Assembly: GCA_002729295.1 (NCBI GenBank)
Contig: PBTU01000114.1
Coordinates: 1 to 41,427, forward strand
Origin: Verrucomicrobiales bacterium
GTDB lineage: Bacteria; Verrucomicrobiota; Verrucomicrobiia; Verrucomicrobiales; Akkermansiaceae
Direction of reading: 5' to 3'
DNA length: 41,427 nt
Each line of letters starts with the position of its first letter. Position 1 is the stretch's first letter. The position numbers and the translations under genes are program-made. The notes under the pieces are model-generated. The model had not been told where the DNA came from, made no database searches, and saw only the letters and a program-made list of their open reading frames with translations. Positions 8,070-16,958 of the stretch are shown piece after piece.

Positions 8070-9105
8070 GGTCTGCTGTGTTATAGCGTCCGGGTTGTGA
8101 GCACCAGGCTTGGATTTGAGGAATGATGGTCTCACGTTTGGTCAGCGATTCCTCGATCTTGGAGGCGATTTCATTGGCGTCGGGGTCGCTTGAAAGGTGG
8201 AGGCAACCCGCAGCAATAGTTTGGGAAGCGTAGCCACAGAGATCGGTGCAAAGAGTCGGAAGTTTGTGCGTGAGGGCCTCGGTCAGAACCATTCCAGCGG
8301 CTTCCATGCGGGCGGGATGGACGAGGAGGCTACTCTGCATCATGATGGCCGGAATGTCATCGCGCGATCCCATGAAGTGAACTTTGGAGGCGACTTGAAG
8401 CGCTTCGGCCAGTTTTTGGGACGGCGTAGGGTCATCCTCTCCACAGACGACAAGGTGGCATTCCTCCGCTTCGCCGGAAAGTCTGGCCAGGGATTGCAGG
8501 ACGAGATCCAGTCCTTTGAGTTGATAGTTCGAGGCAACGAAGAGGAGGAGGGGTGTTTCCGGCGCTAGTTTGAGTTCGGCGTGAATAGGCGAAGTTTCCG
8601 GGGCGGAAAGCGTGGGGCGGTCGAGCCAAGGCGGGAGAACCGTGTAGCGGGAGGAGGGAATATCATAGTATTCTTGAAAGGATGCCACGGCTGATTCCGA
8701 GAGGAAAAAGATATGAGTCGGGGATTCTTTGCCAAAGATACGGCGTTCGTTCTCAAGGTAGAAGTGGTATCGCGGGAGAAGTCCGGCAATGGCGGGTTTC
8801 TTTTTAAGGAAATGTTCGCGGTAACAGTGGTCGCCGCAAAAATGGAAGTCACTTCCAGAAACTCGGCTGAAGGCGATGGTGGCAGTAAACTGATTAAGGT
8901 TTTGGCAATCTCGGCTGAAGCGGGCAAGTTTGCTATGATTGGTTTTCCCTCCGGAGTTTAGCGAGAGAAGTTTGACTCCGTCAGGCCGGGAGTTGGAGGT
9001 TGAGACGACTAGGGTGGCTTCATTAGCATGGTGGGCGAATCTCACTGCATCACGTTGCAGGCCTCCATAGGGGAAGTAGTGTTGAAGTAAGATTCCTAAG
9101 TTCAC
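8038..9105 (-). CDS. waaG: LPS core glucosyltransferase I (WaaG/RfaG family, GT4)
   Basis: The 355-residue protein matches enterobacterial WaaG at the hallmark positions. The N-terminus is 'HYFPYGGLQRDAVRFA', the middle has 'DFHFCGDHCYREHFLKKKP', the donor domain begins 'LPPWLDRP', and the C-terminal donor site reads 'HPARMEAAGMVLTEALTH' followed by 'CGYA'. WaaG transfers glucose from UDP-glucose to heptose of the inner core, working on the inner face of the cytoplasmic membrane. The start is a GTG at 9105, chosen because E. coli WaaG begins the same number of residues before the GGLQRD motif. That start lies only 15 bases from the divergent kinase fusion gene. Family assignment is firm; the identity of the sugar in this organism is not. 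Confidence 0.88.
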   Translation of the reverse strand: MNLGILLQHYFPYGGLQRDAVRFAHHANEATLVVSTSNSRPDGVKLLSLNSGGKTNHSKLARFSRDCQNLNQFTATIAFSRVSGSDFHFCGDHCYREHFLKKKPAIAGLLPRYHFYLENERRIFGKESPTHIFFLSESAVASFQEYYDIPSSRYTVLPPWLDRPTLSAPETSPIHAELKLAPETPLLLFVASNYQLKGLDLVLQSLARLSGEAEECHLVVCGEDDPTPSQKLAEALQVASKVHFMGSRDDIPAIMMQSSLLVHPARMEAAGMVLTEALTHKLPTLCTDLCGYASQTIAAGCLHLSSDPDANEIASKIEESLTKRETIIPQIQAWCSQPGRYNTADLMLARIARDH

Positions 9106-9120
9106 GGGGAGAGCCTAGTT

Positions 9121-11385
9121 GTGGGGTTGCTTCTTCGTCGAGAGCGAATCCAAGGGGGGCTGAAGGTTCGTGACCTCCTGTTTTTGCTAAAAGCGTTGCC
9201 TTTAAATGAAGTGGGTCTTAAGAAAAGGTGGATGGGGAAAGGGTGTTTTCAAGAGTATGATCATGATGGATGGACGGGTGAGGTCCGTCGTGATTTGGCT
9301 AAAGGCTTCGGGGAGGGGCGATTTAAGGGGCTGCGCGAGGAGATTTTATCGGCCAAGGAAAAAGTTTTGGCAAAGGGCAGGCATCGCGTGGTTGTTTTGG
9401 AATTCGAAACAGCTGAGGGCAAGCTTGAAGTGGCCGTTAAGGCGTTTGGAAAGCAGAGCGGATGGAAGGATCACTACGACCGGGTAAGGGGCTCAAAGGC
9501 GGCGCGCTCTTTTGCTGCTGCTTGTTTTTTGCAGCAGCATGAGGTGGGGACCCCGGCGCCGCTTGGGTATTTTGACCGTTGGGAGGGCGGTCGTTTGGTA
9601 GAGAGTTATTACGTTTCGGAATACCTGAAAGGCCTGAAGAGTGTGCGTGATGGGTTGAAGGAAATTTATCAGCAGCACGGACCAGCGGATCTTTTGGTGG
9701 GGCTGCTTGAGAAGGTCGGGACGACCATGAGGCGAATGCACGACGCGGGCTTTTGTCATCGGGATTTGGGGAATCAGAACATGGAGATGACTCCCAGGGT
9801 CGGTGAGAAGTGGGGCGAGGTGAATGTGATTGATTTGAATCGTGGGAGGATTCGGGAAGAACTGGGAATGCGTGAGCGTGCGCTGGATTTTGGGCGCCTC
9901 ATAATGCCATCGGCTTTCCTTGAAGTGCTGGTCCGAATTTATTGGGGCCAGAAACCTCCTGCTGAGTTTCGGAGGGAATTTGCGAAGGCTCGCCGAAGAT
10001 TCGAATGGTGGACACGAAGCCGGAAGTGGCGGCATCCGATCCGGAAGTGGCGGCGAGGGCACAAATCGAAGGGATTGCAGATGAAGGATGTCTGGATCTG
10101 GGATCGGAAGTCCGCTCAGGCCGCGATCACCTTAGAGCGTCGCGAGCGTAAGAAGTGCCAGTCGTTTTGGAACCATGTTCGAATTGCGGGAGCAACAGCG
10201 AGGGCGGCGCCGGGAGTCTGGCGGGAATACCAGTGGCAGATGTCAGGAGCATTTACGAAGAAGGTCAAGCTTCAAGGTCGTATTGGAATGTCTCTGGAAT
10301 TGGCTGATCTGGAGGTTGAACCCCAAATCAAGTTTTTGGAAAAGCTGGGGAAAGTCCCGGTCTTACTGAGATTTGGTCATCATGAAGGCAGGGCGCAGTG
10401 GGAGAGGGGGCTTGAGGTCTTAGATCGGCTGCATGGTGAGGGCGTTGAGATCATGGCGGCTTTACTTCAGGATCGGGCGGCTATTTTAAATCCAGAATCT
10501 TGGTGTGAATTTTTGGATTTTGTGCTGAGCCGGATGGAGGGGAAGGTGAAGATGGTGGAAGTCTGTCACGTGGTGAATCGGGTGAAATGGGGCGTGCATT
10601 CATTGAAGGAGAATACGGGTTTGTTGGAGCCTCTCGTCGAGTTGAGGGAAAGGTTTCCGGGGATTAGATTTTCGGGGCCTGCGTGCATCGACTTCGAGTA
10701 TCACTATTTGATGGGGGCTCTCGCTGCGACGCCGAAGGGATTTTACTATGATGCTTTGTCACATCATCTCTATGTGGATCGCCGGGGAGCGCCGGAGAAT
10801 AAACAGGGTTCTATGGGAACCGTGGAAAAAGCCGGACTGCTGAAAGCGATTGCCCGATGGTCGGGGCACTGTGAAGGAAAAGTGATCGTGTCCGAAGTGA
10901 ATTGGGCTCTTGAGTGGACCGGTGAGTGGTCACCGGTTTCGGCAACCTATCAGCCTAAAAATGCCCGGGGAGCTAAAGTTCATGTCACCGAAGAACAGTA
11001 TGGATATTTCATGCTTAGATATCTTGTTCTGACTCTTTGTTCCGGATTTGTGGATCAGGTCTATTGGTGGCGGCTGGTGGCGCATGGGTTTGGTTTGATC
11101 GACGAGCGGGTTGACGGAGGATGGCGGGAGCGAATTGGCTTTAAAATGCTCTGCGTGTTTTTGGAGCAATTGGGCACGGCGACTTTCGTAGAGAAATTGG
11201 AAACAGAAGAAGAGGTCTATGCTCTTCGCTTCGAGCGGGAAAATGATGAAGTCACGATGATGTGGTGCAATGGACGAACCTTTTCCGGGCCGTGGCCGAG
11301 ATCTTCCAGAAAAGCTCTCGATGCCTCGGGTGAGGACATCAAGCTAGAAGAAGTGGGCGATTCACCCGTTTATTTGCTTTCTTAA
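9121..11385 (+). CDS. LPS kinase-like domain fused to a glycoside hydrolase-like TIM barrel
   Basis: The 754-residue protein has two parts. Residues about 85-300 form an LPS kinase-like domain: 'VAVKAF' with Lys107, the catalytic loop 'CHRDLGNQNM' (Asp215, Asn220) and 'VNVIDLNRGR' (Asp238). After a basic linker (about 295-350), residues about 385-690 look like a clan-A (beta/alpha)8 hydrolase. Strands appear in order: 'VPVLLRF', 'VEIMAAL', 'VKMVEVCHVVNRVKWG', 'YYDALSHHLYVD' and 'KVIVSEVNWALEWTG'. Glu592 sits where clan-A enzymes carry the strand-7 nucleophile. The expected Asn-Glu acid/base pair on strand 4 is not present as such, and Glu480 is a possible substitute. No signal peptide is seen, so it should act in the cytoplasm. 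A GGGGAG sequence lies about ten bases upstream of the GTG start at 9121. The fusion suggests a sugar-binding or trimming module coupled to core phosphorylation, which is inference. Confidence 0.68.
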   Translation: MGLLLRRERIQGGLKVRDLLFLLKALPLNEVGLKKRWMGKGCFQEYDHDGWTGEVRRDLAKGFGEGRFKGLREEILSAKEKVLAKGRHRVVVLEFETAEGKLEVAVKAFGKQSGWKDHYDRVRGSKAARSFAAACFLQQHEVGTPAPLGYFDRWEGGRLVESYYVSEYLKGLKSVRDGLKEIYQQHGPADLLVGLLEKVGTTMRRMHDAGFCHRDLGNQNMEMTPRVGEKWGEVNVIDLNRGRIREELGMRERALDFGRLIMPSAFLEVLVRIYWGQKPPAEFRREFAKARRRFEWWTRSRKWRHPIRKWRRGHKSKGLQMKDVWIWDRKSAQAAITLERRERKKCQSFWNHVRIAGATARAAPGVWREYQWQMSGAFTKKVKLQGRIGMSLELADLEVEPQIKFLEKLGKVPVLLRFGHHEGRAQWERGLEVLDRLHGEGVEIMAALLQDRAAILNPESWCEFLDFVLSRMEGKVKMVEVCHVVNRVKWGVHSLKENTGLLEPLVELRERFPGIRFSGPACIDFEYHYLMGALAATPKGFYYDALSHHLYVDRRGAPENKQGSMGTVEKAGLLKAIARWSGHCEGKVIVSEVNWALEWTGEWSPVSATYQPKNARGAKVHVTEEQYGYFMLRYLVLTLCSGFVDQVYWWRLVAHGFGLIDERVDGGWRERIGFKMLCVFLEQLGTATFVEKLETEEEVYALRFERENDEVTMMWCNGRTFSGPWPRSSRKALDASGEDIKLEEVGDSPVYLLS

Positions 11386-12740
11386 ACCTTGCCTACGGCG
11401 TGGGTTTCGAAGCCGATTTTGCGAAGTGCTCCGAGGTCGAGAATGTTGCGGCCGTCAAAGAGGAAGGCGGGCTTGAGCATCTTGTCGAAGATTGCTTGGT
11501 AATCGAGTTTGGTAAACTCGTCCCACTCAGTGAGAATAGCGACAGCATGGGCGCTGTCGCAGGCCTCTTCGGCGGAAGAGTGGGTGTGCACTCCGGGATG
11601 ATCTTCGGGGATTCCGATGTCGACGCAGATCTGCTGGTGGGATACTTTGGGGTCGTAAATATGAACCTCGGCCTGTTCGTCGAGAAGGTCGCGGCAGATG
11701 TAGATCGCAGCGGACTCGCGGGTGTCGTTGGTGTCTTTTTTGAAGGCGAAGCCAAGGAGCGCGATCCTCTTGCCTGCCACGGTGTTAAAGAGGGTGGTGA
11801 CTATCCGTTTGACGAAGCGCTTCCGCTGGTAGTCGTTTATCTTGATGACCTGCTCCCAGTATTCCGCAACTTCGGTGAGGCCGTAGTGCTCGCAGAGGTA
11901 GACAAGATTGAGGACGTCTTTTTGGAAGCAGGATCCACCGAATCCGACGGAGGATTTCAGGAATTTTGGTCCAATACGGGAGTCTGTTCCCACGGCACGA
12001 GCGACTTCATCGACATTCGCTTCGGTTGCCTCGCAGAGTGCCGAGATGGCGTTGATGGAGGAGATTCGCTGGGCAAGAAAGGCGTTGGCGGTAAGTTTTG
12101 AGAGTTCGGAAGACCAGACGTTGGTAGTGAGAATTTTCTCTTCGGGAACCCAACGGGCGTAGATATCGAAGAGTGTTTGGATCGCGGCCAGACCCTCGGG
12201 CGTTTGGTCTCCGCCGATGAGGACACGGTCGGGATTTTGAAGGTCCTCGACGGCGGTGCCTTCGGCGAGGAACTCAGGGTTGGAGAGAACCTGGAATTTT
12301 GCGTCGGTGGGGCAGTTCTCGAGAATAGTTTTGATTGTAGAAGCAGTGCGGACCGGAAGGGTGGATTTTTCCACAACAATTTTGTTGGTGGTAGAAACCT
12401 CGGCGATTTTGCGTGCGCAAAGTTCGATATATTTTAAGTCGGAGGCTTTTCCTGCTCCGGTGCCGTAGGTCTTGGTCGGGGTGTTGACCGAGATGAAAAT
12501 GATGTCGGCTTCGTCGACGTGCTTGTCGACGTCGGTTGAGAAAAAGAGATTTCGGTCTCGGCATTCGAAGACGAGTTCGTCGAGTCCCAATTCGTAGATT
12601 GGGAGATTGTCGCTATTCCAGGCGGCGATGCGGTCAGGATTGATATCGACGACGGTGATCTGAATGTCGGGACATTTGTGGGCGATCATGGCCATCGTAG
12701 GGCCACCAACATAACCAGCGCCAATGCAACAAATTTTCAT
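11382..12740 (-). CDS. ugd: UDP-glucose 6-dehydrogenase, animal/plant-like type
   Basis: The enzyme oxidises UDP-glucose to UDP-glucuronate with two NAD+, supplying uronic acids for LPS or exopolysaccharide. The 452-residue protein has the N-terminal Rossmann motif 'KICCIGAGYVGGPTMAMIA', 'FISVNTPTKTYG', 'VLSNPEFLAEGTA', 'LTANAFLAQRISSINAISAL' and the active-site cysteine in 'VGFGGSCFQKD' (Cys271). Sections such as 'SSVGFGGSCFQKDVLNLVYL' and 'ALLGFAFKKDTNDTRES' match the animal and plant enzymes nearly residue for residue rather than the shorter enterobacterial Ugd. It lies 53 bases downstream of the LpxL-like gene and may belong to the ruvX-to-lpxL operon. Its stop shares TTAA with the convergent kinase fusion gene. 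Function is near certain. Confidence 0.95.
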   Translation of the reverse strand: MKICCIGAGYVGGPTMAMIAHKCPDIQITVVDINPDRIAAWNSDNLPIYELGLDELVFECRDRNLFFSTDVDKHVDEADIIFISVNTPTKTYGTGAGKASDLKYIELCARKIAEVSTTNKIVVEKSTLPVRTASTIKTILENCPTDAKFQVLSNPEFLAEGTAVEDLQNPDRVLIGGDQTPEGLAAIQTLFDIYARWVPEEKILTTNVWSSELSKLTANAFLAQRISSINAISALCEATEANVDEVARAVGTDSRIGPKFLKSSVGFGGSCFQKDVLNLVYLCEHYGLTEVAEYWEQVIKINDYQRKRFVKRIVTTLFNTVAGKRIALLGFAFKKDTNDTRESAAIYICRDLLDEQAEVHIYDPKVSHQQICVDIGIPEDHPGVHTHSSAEEACDSAHAVAILTEWDEFTKLDYQAIFDKMLKPAFLFDGRNILDLGALRKIGFETHAVGKV

Positions 12741-12777
12741 AAGGACGGGAGGAATAGTCGATTATTTTGGAAAATGA

Positions 12778-12791
12778 AAGAGAAGTCTCTT
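12778..12791. promoter_or_regulatory. 14-base palindrome between the lpxL-like gene and ugd
   Basis: The short gap upstream of ugd holds the inverted repeat AAGAGA-AG-TCTCTT. The two-base centre is too small for a terminator hairpin and no T-run follows. It could be a protein-binding site controlling ugd separately from the upstream genes, or simply chance. There is no supporting copy elsewhere that I noticed. Confidence 0.25.
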
Positions 12792-12793
12792 AG

Positions 12794-13972
12794 TTATTTT
12801 CCCTCTGCAATTGATATAACATTTTCCGGGGAGAGGAAGTGAGAATGTTTTGCGAGTTGTTTGAACCGCTTGAGATGTATTTCTTCGACAATGAAGCTGT
12901 CGACAGGATTTTTTTGATCCGAGATCTTCAGGAGTTCCTGGGACACCATTTCGTTATTTTGAGAAAGATCGATTTGAAGGTATTCGACTGAGGCGAGGGT
13001 GGGGGGGAGGCCGAGGTCGGTGTTTTTGGCAAGCAAGGAAACGATTCTCAAGGGTGATTCAGGGGTGGTGTCGGCAGGGTATTTGTGAAGGAAATCAAGG
13101 GGGCGTGTGCCTTGTAGTTTCCAGCGTTCTTGCAGCCAGAGGACATCAGCGGGGGAGCTTTTCCAGGCTTGTTCGAGACTGTTGGCGCAAGCCTGGGTGG
13201 TCGCTTCCGGAATGAGGTGCATGTGAATGGTCCAGTGGCAGGGTGCGGAAGTTTCGCAGTACATGCCTACGAGGATGCCCTTGGCGCGACGGGCGAGGAG
13301 GGGCGGCATGGGGGAGCAGGTGGTGGGACGACCAAAGAATATCGCGGGGGCTCCCTTGGAACGGATGCGTTGATCAGAGAGGACACCGAGGATTCCTCCG
13401 TCGCGAATGAATTTGGTGAGTTTGTGGGTGGAGGATTTTTTGGCGAAGAGATGAAGGCCCCGCCGAGCTCTTCGTCGTTTAATGACCCGGTCGATGAGAG
13501 GGTTGCTCAGTGGGCGGTAATGGGTGCCGATTTGTGATTTGGTGCCGGTGAGAAAGCCGGTGTGAGCGAGGAGTTCCCAGTTGCCCATGTGGGGAACGAC
13601 CCAGATGATTCCCTCGGTGCGGGTAGGGTCGGTCACGAGCTCGGAATTCACAAAAGTGATGTAAGAGAGAATTTGCTCGTCGGAGAGAAAGGGAATGCGG
13701 AGGGAGGTGAGCATATTGGCTCCGAAGCGTTCAAAAATTTCGCAGGTGAGCTGAGACAGCTCTTCTTTGGTTTTATTTTCGCGATAAGCGGTGCGAAGAT
13801 TTCGCAGGACGATTTTTCTCATTCCCGGGAAAAGCCGGTAGCCGATGCGTCCGAGGAATTCACCCAAGCTGAATACGGTGGGGAGGCTGAATAGGCGCAG
13901 GACTTTCTCGACCGTCCGAAAGACAAGGTATTCGAGGCGATGAGAGAGAAGAATGCGGGGCGTTTTTGCCAT
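12794..13972 (-). CDS. LpxL/HtrB-like lipid A acyltransferase with C-terminal extension
   Basis: The family adds a secondary acyl chain to Kdo-lipid A at the cytoplasmic membrane. The catalytic HxxxxE motif is clear in 'VVPHMGNWELLAH', and the block 'GGILGVLSDQRIRSKGAPAIFFGRPT' corresponds to the family's DQ and FFG-P region. The catalytic domain ends near 'DVLWLQERWKLQ', and about 100 further residues with no recognised domain follow, making it longer than typical LpxL (about 300). The ATG at 13972 is preferred. A TTG at 14011, overlapping the stop of the upstream glycosyltransferase gene, would add 13 residues and is equally possible through translational coupling. The gene follows the LpcC-like gene in one operon, consistent with core-lipid A assembly. 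Confidence 0.8.
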   Translation of the reverse strand: MAKTPRILLSHRLEYLVFRTVEKVLRLFSLPTVFSLGEFLGRIGYRLFPGMRKIVLRNLRTAYRENKTKEELSQLTCEIFERFGANMLTSLRIPFLSDEQILSYITFVNSELVTDPTRTEGIIWVVPHMGNWELLAHTGFLTGTKSQIGTHYRPLSNPLIDRVIKRRRARRGLHLFAKKSSTHKLTKFIRDGGILGVLSDQRIRSKGAPAIFFGRPTTCSPMPPLLARRAKGILVGMYCETSAPCHWTIHMHLIPEATTQACANSLEQAWKSSPADVLWLQERWKLQGTRPLDFLHKYPADTTPESPLRIVSLLAKNTDLGLPPTLASVEYLQIDLSQNNEMVSQELLKISDQKNPVDSFIVEEIHLKRFKQLAKHSHFLSPENVISIAEGK

Positions 13973-14007
13973 GGGCTGCGGGAGCGTTAGCCGGAGATCT
14001 GGAAAAA

Positions 14008-15039
14008 TCAAGACCGGGCGATCACCTGATAGTATTCGCAGAGAGCGGCGGCCTCGCGTTCAGTGGTGTAGTGCTCCTCTGCGTGGGAATGACCGGCCCG
14101 GCCCATACTGAGAAGTTTTTCGGGGTGGGCAATCAGTGTGGCGAGGGATTCCCGGGTGGCCTCGACATCCCCGCAGGGCACGGTGATCCCGTGAATTCCC
14201 TCAGTGATAATGTCCTGCCACGCTCCGGCATGTGAGGCGAGGACGGCGCAACCGGAAGCCATCGCTTCGAGGACGGTAAGCCCAAATCCTTCGTTCCTGG
14301 AAAGGGCGGTGACAAGAGACATTCCCTGAAAAAGTCCGGGGAGTTCGCTGCTGGGGCGGGATCCGTGGAAGATGATGCGCTCGCTGAGTCCGGATTGGGC
14401 GACTTTGTCCTCGAGTTCGCTTTGGAAGTCGCGGAATTTGGGCGTGGTTTCGCCCACGATAACGACGGTTGGGTCGGGGTTGTCTTTTAAAAGCGGGATT
14501 GCGGAGTCAATGAGGACATCGACTCCTTTTTGAGGACGAACACGGCCGAAAATGCCGATGCCAAATTTTCCGGGGAAGCCGAGTTTTTCCCAGGCGGCAG
14601 ATTTATCGGCGGGTGGGTGGTAGCGTTCGAGGTCGATGCCATGTGGAATGACGACATCGGGTTTATTTTCAAGATAGGAAGCGGCGGCCGAGCAAGTGGT
14701 GATAATGCCGTCCATTTTTCCCATGAGCCAGCGGGTGAAGCGCGAGTGATAACGCTGCGCGGTCGAGGTGAAGACGATCTTAAGATTGGCTCCGAGTTTT
14801 CGGGCGGTCAGCGCCTGAATCATTTCATTATTACGTCGAGCGTGGAAGACACGGGGCTCGTCTTTGAGCTTACGCAATTCACAAAAAGAAATAACGGGAA
14901 CGTCATCGGGGAGATGATGTTTTCCAAGGACGGCGAGGGAGACTTTTTCGCGGACTTTGGGGAGGGTCTGCAGCATTGTCGAGGTCACGCCGGAGAAGCG
15001 TGAGTTGGAATTGCCGAGAATGACTAGTGGGTCGGGCAT
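14008..15039 (-). CDS. LpcC-like LPS core glycosyltransferase (GT4; mannosyltransferase type)
   Basis: The 343-residue GT-B protein resembles rhizobial LpcC, the LPS core mannosyltransferase. Shared features are 'SRFSGVTSTMLQTLP' near the N-terminus, 'RVFHARRNNEMIQAL', 'IGIFGRVRPQKGVDVLIDSA' at the donor phosphate loop and 'SRNEGFGLTVLEAMASGCAV' at the nucleotide-sugar site. LpcC uses GDP-mannose and acts on the Kdo-containing inner core. A GDP-mannose pyrophosphorylase gene lies two kilobases upstream on the same strand, which supports a mannose donor, but the donor here is inferred. It is six bases from the upstream membrane-protein gene and is followed at once by the lpxL-like gene. Confidence 0.8.
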   Translation of the reverse strand: MPDPLVILGNSNSRFSGVTSTMLQTLPKVREKVSLAVLGKHHLPDDVPVISFCELRKLKDEPRVFHARRNNEMIQALTARKLGANLKIVFTSTAQRYHSRFTRWLMGKMDGIITTCSAAASYLENKPDVVIPHGIDLERYHPPADKSAAWEKLGFPGKFGIGIFGRVRPQKGVDVLIDSAIPLLKDNPDPTVVIVGETTPKFRDFQSELEDKVAQSGLSERIIFHGSRPSSELPGLFQGMSLVTALSRNEGFGLTVLEAMASGCAVLASHAGAWQDIITEGIHGITVPCGDVEATRESLATLIAHPEKLLSMGRAGHSHAEEHYTTEREAAALCEYYQVIARS

Positions 15040-15044
15040 GGTAG

Positions 15045-15664
15045 CTAGTCAGTCTCGGTAGGATCGTGATCCCGGGGCTGGAGACAGAGTCCGATTGTTC
15101 CAACAAGGAGGAGATAGCAGGCGAGGAGCTCGAGGTAGCTCTGGACTGTTTCGGGAATGTCATTGTGGTAGTTCTCGCCGAGGGTGGCTTTCCAAAGAAA
15201 AGAAGCACCGAGAAAGCGGGCGAGAATGTAAATCATCATAAAGGCCGAGGCGAAAAACCCGGCGGCGGGATGGGAGGAGAAGTCGTTGAAGAATTTCGGG
15301 AAGTGTTTCCGTTGCTGATGAAAGGTCCAGAGGACGTAAAGGCCGAGCGGGATGTAGAGAATTTCAACCGGGATTTTGATAAAAGGTTCGATGATGGAAT
15401 CTCCTTCGCCAAGGGCGCCGGCTAGGGAGAAGGCCCCCATCATGTTGTAGAATGGGCCGATGTCCCCGGCGGGACGGGCGGCACCGAACCAGAAGGCGGC
15501 GCTAGCGAGAAGGAGGGCGAGTTGGAGGCCTTCGACAGCTCCTTCTTCGGTGGGCAGAACGGGATGGTCCGGGAGCCAGGCGGGGAAAAGGATCGCAACC
15601 GAGCCGAGGACGACCAAGCTGGCCGTGACAAGGCGATGTTTCCAAGATCTGGCTGGAGGCTCGC

Positions 15665-15668
<4 letters not shown>
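15045..15668 (-). CDS. Unknown integral membrane protein, about six helices
   Basis: The 207-residue protein starts at the ATG at 15668, which overlaps the truA stop by four bases. A longer frame to 15752 is rejected because it would run through the truA coding end. Hydrophobic segments include 'LVTASLVVLGSVAILFPAWL', 'GLQLALLLASAAFWF', 'FASAFMMIYILARFLGASFL' and 'LELLACYLLLVGTIGLCL'. The loop with 'EEGAVEGLQLALL' carries charged residues at the membrane edge. I do not recognise a family. Its position between truA and an LPS glycosyltransferase gives no firm functional clue. Confidence 0.65.
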
Positions 15669-16452
<784 letters not shown>

Positions 16453-16453
<1 letters not shown>

Positions 16454-16863
16454 TACCAACCGAGATAGTCTTTGAGGATTTCGAGGGCGGCCGCCTGGTC
16501 GATGACGCCCTTTTGCTGTTTTGCCTTGCGACCGGCCGAGCGGAGTTTTTCAGAGGCCGTCACGGTTGTGAAGCGTTCGTCAAAGAGGGTGAGGGGAATG
16601 TCGCCGAGATTGGTCCTCAATTCTTTGCCGAACTTGCGGACCTTTTTTGAACTTGTGCCTTCCGAGCCATCCATACGGAGGGGGAGCCCGAGAACGACGG
16701 CCTGAATCTTGCGCTCGGCGATGACCTCGAGGATGCGGGGAATGATTTCAGTCTTCCGGCAATCGATTGTTTCGACGGGATGGGTTCCAATGCCAAGCTC
16801 ATCCGTCGCAGCGAGCCCGATGCGGGCGTCTCCGTGGTCGATGGCGAGAATGGGGTGGGTCAT
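16453..16863 (-). CDS. ruvX: RuvX/YqgF-family RNase H-fold nuclease
   Basis: The 136-residue protein has the normal family length and motifs. They are 'ILAIDHGDARIGLAATDELG' with the first catalytic Asp, 'VVLGLPLRMDGSEGTSSKKV', 'LFDERFTTVTASEKL' and the C-terminal 'IDQAAALEILKDYL' with the last Asp. The family processes the 5' end of 16S rRNA in bacteria and was earlier predicted to be a Holliday junction resolvase. The ATG at 16863 begins the operon, 95 bases downstream of the manC end. Continued transcription from manC is possible since no terminator is visible in between. Confidence 0.93.
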
Positions 16864-16958
16864 TTAACGAGTCGAGGGATCGTGCTGATTGCGGTTGCAA
16901 CAATAATAGCTCAGGAGAGGATAAGTATGAAGACGGGTTCGGTGGAATCTTTCCTCTT

